Assembly (NCBI RefSeq): GCF_032917945.1
Contig: NZ_CP136624.1
Location: 5,394,001 to 5,458,000, forward strand
Source: Bradyrhizobium sp. sBnM-33
GTDB lineage: Bacteria; Pseudomonadota; Alphaproteobacteria; Rhizobiales; Xanthobacteraceae
Direction of reading: 5' to 3'
DNA length: 64,000 bases
A model generated the notes under the pieces. That model saw nothing but the letters and a program-made list of their open reading frames with translations, did no database searches and had not been told where the DNA came from. The stretch's first letter is position 1. Every line of letters starts with the position of its first letter. This document shows positions 26,155-33,949 of the stretch, piece after piece. The position numbers were made by a program, and so were the translations under genes.

Positions 26155-27351
26155 CTAAACGAAGCTGAGGTCGGTATCGACGCCCATCATCCAGGCGCCG
26201 ACGGTTTCAAAATGCCTGAGCTGGCCTTGCAGCTGCTGGGTCACGGTATGGATGTCGCGGAACCGGCGCTCCAGCGGATGGTTCTCGAAGATCGCAGTGG
26301 CGCCTGCGGCATTGTAGGCAAAGTCGACCGCCTCGCGCGCCTTGTGGATGGCATGGGTCGAGGCCATGCGGATGTTCATGCGCTGCGCGACCGTGATGGT
26401 GGCGCCCGCGGTGAGATCCTTCCAGGTGTCGGCCATCGATTGCAAGACGTAGCCCCGCGCGGCGCGGAGATTGACTTCCGCCTGGGCGAGGTTGCTCTGG
26501 ACCACCGCATTGTCGCGCAGCGAGACCTTCGCGCCACGCGGCACCTTGTTACGCATCGTATCGACGAAGTTGTCGAGGGCGGTGCGGGCGATGCCGCAGG
26601 CGACACCGGCAAAGCCGACCTGATAGCAGGTGTGATTGCTCATGCGGTAGAGCGGGCCGCGCTCGCGGCATTCCCGGTCGAACTCACGCGTAATCGAATG
26701 GTCGGCGCGCACGAAAAATTCGTTGAGCGCGAACTGGTCGCTGGCGGTGCCGCGAAGGCCCACGGTGTTCCAGATGTCGGTCCACTCGACGTCTTCGGAG
26801 CGTACCAGCATGGTGCGCTCGAGCTGGGCTCCATTGGCATCGTATCTGGGCGAACCGTCGGCCGCATAAATCGGGCAGTGCGCGCCGAGCCAGGTCGCAT
26901 GCCGGCCGCCGGATGCAAAGGACCACACGCCGGTTACCCGGTAGCCGCCGTCGCATTCGACCGCCCGAACCTTGAGGCCAGGTCCCCACGCCAGTACCGC
27001 TCGCGGATCGCCGAAGATCGCCTGCGCCACCGGCAGATCGAGATAGGCCGCCGACATCGCGCAACCACCGGCCTGGCTGAGGCACCAGGCGGTGGAGGCA
27101 TCGGCTTTGGCGATGGTTTCGATGACGTGAAAGAAAGTCACGGGATCGGTTTCGATCCCGTTGGTCGAGCGGGGCAGCAACAGCCGGAACAGTTGCGCAT
27201 CGTGCAGCTTGCCGAGCAGCGCCGGCGGCAGCCGGCGGGTCGTCTCGATGTCATCGGAAGCTGCCGCGACGTCGGAACGTATGGCTTCGGCCCGGGCGAT
27301 CACTGCCTGGTCGCCCGCAAGATCGGCAGAGTTTGCGATCGGTGTATTCAA
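26155..27351 (-). CDS. Acyl-CoA dehydrogenase-like flavin monooxygenase (HsaA/HpaB-like hydroxylase)
   Basis: 398 residues of the acyl-CoA dehydrogenase fold. The segment DASTAWCLSQAGGCAMSAAYL and a C-terminal helical bundle fit the group D flavin hydroxylases (HsaA, DszC types) rather than true dehydrogenases; the catalytic glutamate of the latter is not obvious. These enzymes use reduced flavin from a separate reductase to hydroxylate phenols or oxidise sulfur/nitrogen compounds. The next gene encodes a VOC protein, as in aromatic ring cleavage. Confidence 0.75.
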   Translation of the reverse strand: MNTPIANSADLAGDQAVIARAEAIRSDVAAASDDIETTRRLPPALLGKLHDAQLFRLLLPRSTNGIETDPVTFFHVIETIAKADASTAWCLSQAGGCAMSAAYLDLPVAQAIFGDPRAVLAWGPGLKVRAVECDGGYRVTGVWSFASGGRHATWLGAHCPIYAADGSPRYDANGAQLERTMLVRSEDVEWTDIWNTVGLRGTASDQFALNEFFVRADHSITREFDRECRERGPLYRMSNHTCYQVGFAGVACGIARTALDNFVDTMRNKVPRGAKVSLRDNAVVQSNLAQAEVNLRAARGYVLQSMADTWKDLTAGATITVAQRMNIRMASTHAIHKAREAVDFAYNAAGATAIFENHPLERRFRDIHTVTQQLQGQLRHFETVGAWMMGVDTDLSFV

Positions 27352-27594
27352 GGCCAGCCTGCCGGTTCGATCAGTGGATGCGCCAGTGATCAGTAGATAA
27401 GGCTATCGCGCCATCGCCGCGATCGGCAAGTCCATAGCGATGCGAAGCACGCCTGCGCATAAGCGATGGGATTCGTGCCGCTCTGCACAATGGGGTCCGA
27501 TATCCGGCGAAGGCTGCGGCGCATGTGTCCGACTTGTTTAAGATTTTCAGCTAGCCTTGCGATTGGCCGGAATCGATCCGGGATGGGGCGACGG

Positions 27595-27884
27595 ATGGAA
27601 GAGCGGCGAAAATTTCCGCAACGGAGATGGAGCAGCCTGCCTATGTTTCGTCGGGTGGTTCCGTGATGGGTTGCGTGGTGCGGAACATCTCGCGCGAGGG
27701 CGCTGCGATCGATGTCGACAATCCGGCCTTCTTCCCGCAGCGCTTTCGCCTGGTGATGGCAAAGGATCCATCGATCGTGCACGAGTGCCGGGTAGCATGG
27801 ATCCAGAAGAATCGTATCGGCTTGACCTTCATCAGGATGGTGGACGCGGTTATGGATCGGCCAACCTCGGACGGGACGCGCTGA
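27595..27884 (+). pseudogene. PilZ-domain protein with apparent one-base deletion
   Basis: PilZ proteins bind cyclic di-GMP through RxxxR and (D/N)xSxxG. The N-terminal part MEERRKFPQRR opens at 27595 in one frame. The rest, from about 27630 (EQPAYVSSGGSVMGCVVRNISREGAAIDV), is in the frame one base back. One missing base near 27628-27632 explains the split. The ORF could also start at 27627 (85 residues), but it would lack the arginine motif. Either a decayed gene or a sequencing indel. Confidence 0.6.
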
Positions 27885-27889
27885 GCACA

Positions 27890-28858
27890 CTATTCGATCC
27901 GCAGCTTCGCATCGCGTACCACCTTGCCCCACTTATCCATCTCCAGCTTGATGCGCGCGCCGAACTGATCCGGCGTGTTCGCGACCGCCTTGAAGCCGAG
28001 CGTCGTGAGGCGTTCCTTCACCTCCGGCTGTGCGACAATCCTGGCGATCTCGCGATGAAGCAGATCGACGATTTCTTTCGGCGTCCCTGCGGGCGCGACG
28101 ATCCCGGTGAGTGTATCGGCCTCCTGATCCTTGATTCCCCCTTCGGCGAAGGTCGGTACGTCAGGCAGGCCCGCGGCCCGTTCGATCGAAGCCACACCAA
28201 GCGCGCGCAATTGTCCGCTCTGCACCGCCGAAAGGGCAGGCGGCAGCGCGGTAAAAGCGATCGGCGTGTGCCCCCCGATGGTCGCCTGAATGGCCGGGGC
28301 AGCGCCCGTGAACGGGACGTGGACCAGGTCTAGCTTGAAAGCCAGCCGGAACAGCTCGCCACCCAGATGCGGCGTCGATCCAACGCCGGGGCCGGCAAAG
28401 CTGTACTTGCCGGGATTGTCCCTGACGAGCTGCACCAGTTCCGGTAACGTTTTGGCTGGCACTTGCGGGTTGACCACGACGACATTTGGCGAGACCGCAA
28501 CCAGGGTCACCGGCGCAAAATCCTTGACCGGATCGTATGGCACCTTGGCATACAGGCTGGGATTAACGACGAAGCCGGTGCTGACCACCATGATGGTGTA
28601 GCCGTCCGGCGTCACGCGCGCGACCTGGCCGGCTGCGGTGTTGCCGCCGGCGCCGCCGATGTTCTCGACGAAGAACTGCTGGCCGAGATGGTCGCTGAGC
28701 TTTTGCGCCACGATGCGGGCGATGGCATCGGTCGGTCCGCCCGCCGGGAAACCGACCACGACGCGCACCGGCTTGCTTGGATAGTTTTGCGCCGACGACG
28801 CCAGGACGCCGGACAGCAGCCACGCGGTTGCCAATAAGACCCGCAAAGCCATGGCCAT
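27890..28858 (-). CDS. Bug-family tripartite tricarboxylate transporter substrate-binding protein
   Basis: 322 residues with signal peptide (about 1-23) and the Bug signature YPSKPVRVVVGFPAGGPTDAIARIVA followed by VENIGGAGGNTAAGQVARVTPDGYT. It binds a carboxylate or amide in the periplasm. No TctA/TctB membrane genes are adjacent, as is usual for the many orphan Bug proteins of this group. GGGGAGAG lies upstream of the start. Confidence 0.88.
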   Translation of the reverse strand: MAMALRVLLATAWLLSGVLASSAQNYPSKPVRVVVGFPAGGPTDAIARIVAQKLSDHLGQQFFVENIGGAGGNTAAGQVARVTPDGYTIMVVSTGFVVNPSLYAKVPYDPVKDFAPVTLVAVSPNVVVVNPQVPAKTLPELVQLVRDNPGKYSFAGPGVGSTPHLGGELFRLAFKLDLVHVPFTGAAPAIQATIGGHTPIAFTALPPALSAVQSGQLRALGVASIERAAGLPDVPTFAEGGIKDQEADTLTGIVAPAGTPKEIVDLLHREIARIVAQPEVKERLTTLGFKAVANTPDQFGARIKLEMDKWGKVVRDAKLRIE

Positions 28859-28943
28859 GGCGCTCTCCCCAATATGTTTGTTGGAGCTATCATCGGCGAG
28901 GCCGCGACGCCGAACAAGGGGCTATTGCGATGGCCGGCGAGCG

Positions 28944-29582
28944 TTATTTCTTCAGCAGCGGCTTGAGCCGTTCTTCCAACTCCTCGAACGACATCGAGCC
29001 CTGCAGCAGCCGCACGCCGTTGAGGAAGAAAGTCGGCGTCGAGGTAACCTTCAATTCGCGATGGGCGTATTGCTGATCGGCGTTCAGCTTGTCAAACTGC
29101 GCCTGATCTTCCTCGCAGGTCTTGACGTCCTGCTCGCTCATACCGTGCTGCTTCCCGACATAGATCAGCGTATCCTTGGTCTGCGCCATCAGCCGGTCCT
29201 GCAGCTTGAACAACATGTCGACTGCGCCGAGGTATTTTTCGGAATCGTCCTTGCCAATGCAGCGCGCCAGTATCGAGGCTGCGGCGGCCTTGATGTCGAG
29301 CGGAAACTCGCGGAATACGAAGCGTACCTTGCCGGTCTCGATATATTTCGAACGCAGCATCGGAAACACATTCAGGCTGAACGCCGCGCAATGCGGACAG
29401 CTCATCGAAGAATATTCGGTAATCGTCACCGGCGCCTTCGCAGACCCGATGGCGATGTCGGGGAGGGATACCGGCTTCGCGACATTGGCGGCAATCGCGC
29501 TTTGCGCCAACGCGGTGCCCGCGAAGGCGAGCGACGCGAATGCAACGAGCGCGATGACGGCGATGGGACGATAGGCGTTCAA
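28944..29582 (-). CDS. DsbA-family thioredoxin-fold periplasmic protein
   Basis: 212 residues. Signal peptide 1-26, then a thioredoxin fold with active site C62-P-H-C65 in EYSSMSCPHCAAF and cis-proline in STPTFFLNG. It would form or rearrange disulfides of exported proteins. The CPHC motif is that of DsbA. Stands alone. Confidence 0.88.
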   Translation of the reverse strand: MNAYRPIAVIALVAFASLAFAGTALAQSAIAANVAKPVSLPDIAIGSAKAPVTITEYSSMSCPHCAAFSLNVFPMLRSKYIETGKVRFVFREFPLDIKAAAASILARCIGKDDSEKYLGAVDMLFKLQDRLMAQTKDTLIYVGKQHGMSEQDVKTCEEDQAQFDKLNADQQYAHRELKVTSTPTFFLNGVRLLQGSMSFEELEERLKPLLKK

Positions 29583-29828
29583 CGTGGCTCCGAACCCGAA
29601 TTTGGTAAGCGATCGTGCAACGGAACTGTCTTTTATTGGCTTAGCGAGCCAAAAGCCACCCGATCAGATTGATTGCGCGCCGGGAACTGTCGCCATTTGC
29701 GGCCGCGCCGTGCAAGGAATATTGTCGTCCGTCATGACCGATGGTTTGATGCAAGCGTGACGCCTGCGCCGACGATCCAAGCGGGCCAAGATTCGACTCT
29801 ACCCAGCGAAATACAACAAGAGAACGTC

Positions 29829-31089
29829 ATGACCCAGGACACCGCGCTGTTGAGCGAAACGCAGACAGCGGATGCCATGTTGCGGGCGCGGGCCCGGAGG
29901 GTCGTTCCCGGCGGTATGTGGGGTCACCTGAATGCGCGCGGCTTCCGGGAGGCTATCCGCAATTCTTCGCCTCCGCGGAAGGCTGCCGCGTGCGCGACGT
30001 CGATGGCGCGAATACATCGACTTCATGTGCAGTTGGGGGCCGATCCTGCTCGGCCACCGGCATCCCGAAGTTCAGGCCGCGGCCGAGGCGCAGGCCGCCA
30101 AAGGCGACTGCTTGAACGGCCCGGGCGAGGTAATGGTGGAGCTTGCCGAGGATCTTGTCGCCATGCTGCCGCATGCCGATTGGGCGATGTTTCAGAAGAA
30201 CGGCGGCGATGCGACCACGTGCTGCGTGACGATCGCCCGTGCCGGCACTGGACGCCGCAAGGTGCTGGTCGCGCGTGGCAGCTATCATGGCGCGCTGCCA
30301 TGGTGCTCGCCGAGCATTGCCGGCGTGACTGCCGAGGACCGCGCGCATCTGATGCACTTCGAGTACAACGACGTGCAGAGCTTGCGAGCGGCGGTCGAGG
30401 AAGCGGGCAAGGATCTCGCAGCAATCCTGGTGACGGCTTTCCGCCACGACATGGGACGCGATCTCGAACTGCCGACGAAGGAATTCGCGGCGGCCGCGCG
30501 GGCCGCATGCGACGCGGCTGACGCCGCTCTGATCATCGACGAAGTGCGGGCCGGCCTGCGTCTCGATACCAGAGGGAGCTGGGAAGCGCTCGGCGTGCAT
30601 CCGGACCTGTGCGCCTGGAGCAAGGCGATCGCCAACGGCTACGCACTGGCCGCCGTTACCGGCAACGACCGCTTCCGCGAAGCCGCCACCAGGATATTCG
30701 TTACCGGGTCGTTCTGGTGCGGCACGGTGGCGATGGCGGCGGCGCGAACGACGCTGCGGATCGCGCGTGAGAAGGATGTGCCCGGGCATATTCGTGCGAT
30801 GGGCATGAGGCTGCGCGAGGGATTGGCATCCTTGGCGAGCGAGCACGGCATCGCGATCCGCCAAAGCGGCCCGCCGCAAATGCCGCTGATGCTGTTCGAG
30901 GCCGACCCAGACGCAATGAAGGGCCGGACGTTCTGTACAGCCGCGCTACGCCACGGCGCGTTCTTTCATCCCCAGCACAATATGTTTCTGTCCTCGGCGC
31001 ATCGCCCAGCCGATATCGACGAGGCGCTGCAGGCGGCCTCGCACGGCTTCAAGGCCGTCCGCGAATTGGAGGCGAAGTCCAATCGATAG
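29829..31089 (+). pseudogene. Class III aminotransferase (glutamate-1-semialdehyde aminomutase-like) broken by two one-base deletions
   Basis: The gene opens at 29829 (MTQDTALLSETQTADAML...VVPGGMWGHLNA) in one frame, continues as GYPQFFASAEGCRVRDVDG in a second, and as REYIDFMCSWGPILLGHRHPEVQ from about 30012 in a third. Each shift equals one missing base (near 29938 and 30009, both in G/C runs). The remainder to 31089 is intact, with the PLP lysine in DLCAWSKAIANG. With both bases restored it would be about 420 residues. Inactive if real, normal if the indels are read errors. Confidence 0.75.
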
Positions 31090-31135
31090 TCGTCGGCATC
31101 GACCTGGGCTAATTGGGGACTTGTGAGCATCAGAT

Positions 31136-31181
31136 AAAAATGCCCCGCAACGCGGTCTTTGCGACCAACGATGGCGGGGCA
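31136..31181 (-). terminator. Rho-independent terminator
   Basis: Minus strand: TGCCCCGC (31181-31174) pairs with GCGGGGCA (31148-31141) around a small inner hairpin (GGTC/GACC), then TTTTT. It can end either a short transcript started at the nearby FixK box or read-through from the 85-residue gene. Confidence 0.7.
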
Positions 31182-31238
31182 GTCTTGGGAGAAAACGGCG
31201 AGATCGCCGAATGATACGGACGTCGTCCGGCATCATGT
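31136..31238 (-). ncRNA. Candidate FixK-dependent small RNA (about 100 nt)
   Basis: A perfect FixK/FNR box is centred at 31279.5. If used at -41.5, transcription to the left would begin near 31238 and stop at the terminator at 31136, giving about 100 nt. No convincing protein lies in that span; a short frame from 31251 is arginine-rich and reads through the terminator. The -10 region is poor, so this rests on position alone. Confidence 0.35.
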
Positions 31239-31272
31239 AAACCGACATTGCACTCTTTCGGCGGCGTTCGCA

Positions 31273-31286
31273 TTGACCTGGATCAA
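31273..31286. promoter_or_regulatory. FixK/FNR-type box
   Basis: TTGACCTGGATCAA fits the FixK2/FNR consensus TTGAY-N4-RTCAA exactly. Nearest downstream product on the minus strand is the candidate small RNA. Confidence 0.6.
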
Positions 31287-31381
31287 ACAGCAGGTACGCC
31301 TGCCCTGACAACGAGCGCGCTGGAATAGCCGGCCGCGTGGGCGCGTCCCTTGGGCTTCGATTTCACGTTGCGGTCAGTTCA

Positions 31382-31639
31382 TCACGCGACGCGGTTCCAG
31401 GCGTGCTTGCCGGGGGCGGGCGTGTAGCACGCCGGATGTTCGAACTCGTCATGGCCCGCCAGCTGCACGACTTCGACGCAATCGGCATTGAGGCGTTCGT
31501 TGTCGACCAAGCCTTCCGCAAGCACCAGCGCCTGCGATGGGCCGACCGATTGCACTTCGATCTGGCGTTGCAGGCATTTGAAGCTGTGGCCGTCGGAATT
31601 ACAGAGATCCTTGTAGAAGGAGACGCGATAATTGTTCAT
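31382..31639 (-). CDS. Small conserved-looking hypothetical protein
   Basis: 85 residues opening MNNYRVSFYKDLCNSDGHSFKCLQRQIEV, with alternating polar/hydrophobic pattern and no signal or membrane segment. The sequence resembles small proteins I recall from Bradyrhizobium hypoxia clusters, but no function is known to me. The ATG at 31639 is chosen because the frame upstream (to 31663) adds unlike sequence. Confidence 0.6.
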   Translation of the reverse strand: MNNYRVSFYKDLCNSDGHSFKCLQRQIEVQSVGPSQALVLAEGLVDNERLNADCVEVVQLAGHDEFEHPACYTPAPGKHAWNRVA

Positions 31640-31690
31640 CTGGCACTCCCATCCTTCCGGCATCCTGTCATCTAGCTTACTCTCAAGCGT

Positions 31691-32158
31691 TCATGTCCGC
31701 CACCCGCTGGCGGTTGCGCAGCACGATTTGACGTGCGTCGAAAACACCAGAATGCACTGGTCGCTAAGCTGCGACAGCGCCCGAGAAACGGCTTCCAGCG
31801 TCAGGCCGAGATAGTCGCCGATGTCGCGGCGGCACATCGGCAAAGCCATCATACCAGCTTTGGTGAGCCGGCGGTCCATTTCCAGCAGGAAAGTGGCAAC
31901 TTTTTCCATCGCGGTATTGCGGCCCAGAAGCAGCATGTGGTCTTCGGCGTGCCGGGGGTCGTTTGCCATCACGATCCAGAGGTTACGGGCGACCTGGACG
32001 TCTGCCTCGTCCTTGCGGTAGGAAAACTCGCTGGCAATCACACCCGCGCAGGTCGCGATCACGCTGAACTGGTCGACGGCCGGAACACCCTGGGTGCGTG
32101 GGGCGGGGAAAACCTTGGCTGCTGAAACCGCCGGGGCGGTGATCGTCTGGGTGAGCAT
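31691..32158 (-). CDS. Shortened FixK/FNR-type regulator lacking most of the sensory domain
   Basis: 155 residues instead of about 235. The C-terminal helix-turn-helix is complete: AEDHMLLLGRNTAMEKVATFLLEMDRRL (dimer helix) and LPMCRRDIGDYLGLTLEAVSRALSQLSD (recognition helix). The N-terminal 50 residues (MLTQTITAPAV...ASEFSYRKDE) run directly into ADVQVARNLW, so the beta-roll of the cNMP-like domain (about 80 residues) is missing in frame. The last residues are also out of frame: one missing base near 31746 would restore RQIVLRNRQRVADMNA ending at 31683. It may bind DNA without a sensor, or be a decayed copy. Confidence 0.7.
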   Translation of the reverse strand: MLTQTITAPAVSAAKVFPAPRTQGVPAVDQFSVIATCAGVIASEFSYRKDEADVQVARNLWIVMANDPRHAEDHMLLLGRNTAMEKVATFLLEMDRRLTKAGMMALPMCRRDIGDYLGLTLEAVSRALSQLSDQCILVFSTHVKSCCATASGWRT

Positions 32159-32383
32159 TTGCCATCTCCTCGATGCGGGATGGCTATCCGGGATTTTTGC
32201 AGCGCGAAGTTTGGGTCGATATCCTAAGGAGGAGCCCTTACGGGGTTTGTCCGGACGTCGTCATCGGCGACGTAGACCATCGATTTCCGGGGCGGAATGC
32301 CAGCTTCGGATTCACTGGTGGCGCTGTTTCGGATGTCGATCATGCCGACAAAATACAAAATAGAGGTTTTTCGAGGTCCCGAA

Positions 32384-32397
32384 TTGATTTGGCTCAA
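32384..32397. promoter_or_regulatory. Imperfect FixK/FNR-type box
   Basis: TTGATTTGGCTCAA matches TTGA-N6-TCAA but has C in place of A/G at the inner position. It overlaps the stop of the FixJ-like gene and is 225 bases before the FixK-like start, farther than usual. Confidence 0.3.
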
Positions 32398-32866
32398 TCG
32401 TTGACGATCCCGGCGCGGATCGCAAAGTGAACCAGTTCGGAAAGGTTACCGGCCTGCATCTTGGTCACCACATTCGCCCGATGGAACTCCACCGTGCGCG
32501 GGCTAATATCGTATTCTCGGGCGATTGCCTTGTTCGATTGCCCCGTCACCAACCCCTGCATCACCTGGCGTTCACGCTGGGTAACGCTGGCGACGCGGGC
32601 AGCCATGTCGGCCGACAACGCCCCGCTCTTCGAACTGCTCTCACTCTCCGCGAGCGCGGTCTCGACCATGCGATCAGCCGGTCATCCTCGAACGGCTTTT
32701 CGAGACAATCGAGCGCGCCAAGCTTCATCGCTTCGACGGCGAGGGGTACGTCGCCGTGGCCTGTCATGACGATAACGGGAAGCTTTCGCGGGCCCGAATT
32801 CAGTTGACGCAGTAGCTCCATGCCATCAGAACGCCGCGGCTGGCGCTGCGCTGCCGACGTAGCCAT
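32394..32866 (-). pseudogene. FixJ-like response regulator, truncated and frameshifted
   Basis: The C-terminal LuxR-type DNA-binding domain (VTQRERQVMQGLVTGQSNKAIAREYDISPRTVEFHRANV) ends at 32394. The preceding receiver part, DGMELLRQLNSGPRKLPVIVMTGHGDVPLAVEAMKLGALDCLEKPFEDDRLIA, is in another frame; one missing A near 32669 rejoins them. The receiver begins only at DGMELL: the first half, with the acidic pocket and phospho-acceptor aspartate, is absent from the ATG at 32866 onward. So even with the frame restored it could not be phosphorylated in the usual way. Confidence 0.7.
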
Positions 32867-32892
32867 GTTAGGGAAGGTCCGCGCGGGTTCGA

Positions 32893-32906
32893 TTGACGAG
32901 GATCAA
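32893..32906. promoter_or_regulatory. FixK/FNR-type box before the alcohol dehydrogenase gene
   Basis: TTGACGAGGATCAA is a perfect match to TTGAY-N4-RTCAA. At -41.5 it would place transcription near 32941, 25 bases before the dehydrogenase ATG at 32966. It also faces the divergent FixJ-like gene. Confidence 0.65.
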
Positions 32907-32965
32907 GCGTGACCCGTTCGCACCCGAATAGACTGCACTGGCTTTGCGTGAGGATATCGAACGAA

Positions 32966-33949
32966 ATGCACGCCATGGTCCTGAAAGCGCCCGGCGCGCC
33001 ACTGCAGTTTGAGCTGCGCGAGGATCCGGTACCCGGGCCCGGCGAAGTGCGCATTAAGGTCGGTGCCTGCGGCGTGTGCCGCACCGATTTGCATGTCGTC
33101 GACGGAGAATTGCCGAATATTTTCCATCCGATCATACCGGGGCATGAGGTGGTTGGCCGAGTGGATGCGCTCGGTCCCGGTGTGACGTCTCTAAGGATCG
33201 GCGAAAGGGTCGGCGTTCCCTGGCTCGGTCATACGTGCGGCAAATGTCCCTATTGCCGGAGCGGCCGCGAAAACCTTTGCGACCGCCCACTCTTCACCGG
33301 CTACACCCGCGACGGCGGCTTTGCCACGCATCTCGTCGCGGATGGCGGCTATTGCTTTCCACTCGGCGAGGCCGACGACGACGTCGCTATCGCTCCTTTG
33401 CTGTGCGCGGGTTTGATCGGCTGGCGCTCGCTGGTGATGGCGGGTGATGGAAAGCATCTCGGCATTTTCGGCTTTGGTGCAGCAGGCCACATTATCGCGC
33501 AGGTAGCGCGCTGGCAGGGACGATCGGTCATCGCATTCACCCGGTCGGGCGACGTCGCGGCGCAGCGCTTTGCGATATCACTCGGCGCCGAATGGGCCGG
33601 TGGGTCGGAGGATCAGCCGCCGATGCCGCTCGACGCAGCCATCATCTACGCGCCGGTCGGCTCCCTGGTGCCATTGGCATTGCGCGCTGTACGCAAAGGC
33701 GGACGCGTGGTCTGCGCCGGCATTCACATGTCGGACATTCCTTCATTTCCTTACGATATGCTGTGGGAGGAGCGGCAGTTGCTTTCGGTTGCCAATCTGA
33801 CGCGCGGCGACGGCATCGCGTTTTTCAAGGTTGCGGCGCAAGCCGGCGTCAGGACGCACACCAGCGTGTTTCCGTTGCGGCAAGCAAATGAAGTGCTCTC
33901 GAAACTGCGCGCCGGGCAGATCACGGGCGCCGCTGTGCTGCAGCCATGA
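32966..33949 (+). CDS. Zinc-dependent alcohol dehydrogenase
   Basis: 327 residues. Catalytic zinc ligands in GVCRTDLHV and GHEVVG; structural zinc cysteines in CGKCPYCRSGRENLC; Rossmann motif GIFGFGAAGHIIAQVA. It interconverts alcohols and aldehydes with NAD(P)H, useful for disposing of reductant when oxygen is low. A perfect FixK box 60-73 bases upstream supports microaerobic induction. MHAMVL at 32966 fits family N-termini; the frame upstream crosses the operator. The stop overlaps the next start. Confidence 0.88.
   Translation: MHAMVLKAPGAPLQFELREDPVPGPGEVRIKVGACGVCRTDLHVVDGELPNIFHPIIPGHEVVGRVDALGPGVTSLRIGERVGVPWLGHTCGKCPYCRSGRENLCDRPLFTGYTRDGGFATHLVADGGYCFPLGEADDDVAIAPLLCAGLIGWRSLVMAGDGKHLGIFGFGAAGHIIAQVARWQGRSVIAFTRSGDVAAQRFAISLGAEWAGGSEDQPPMPLDAAIIYAPVGSLVPLALRAVRKGGRVVCAGIHMSDIPSFPYDMLWEERQLLSVANLTRGDGIAFFKVAAQAGVRTHTSVFPLRQANEVLSKLRAGQITGAAVLQP

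Larger units (their letters stand above)
31090..31381. other. Intergenic region holding terminator, candidate small RNA and FixK box
   Basis: 292 bases between the broken aminotransferase and the 85-residue gene. Apart from the elements listed separately nothing coding is visible. Confidence 0.5.

Noticed and set aside
31130..31311. Small protein opening MSVYMMPDDVRII on the minus strand
   Set aside because: Arginine-rich, reads straight through a strong terminator hairpin, no ribosome site; a non-coding RNA is a better reading.
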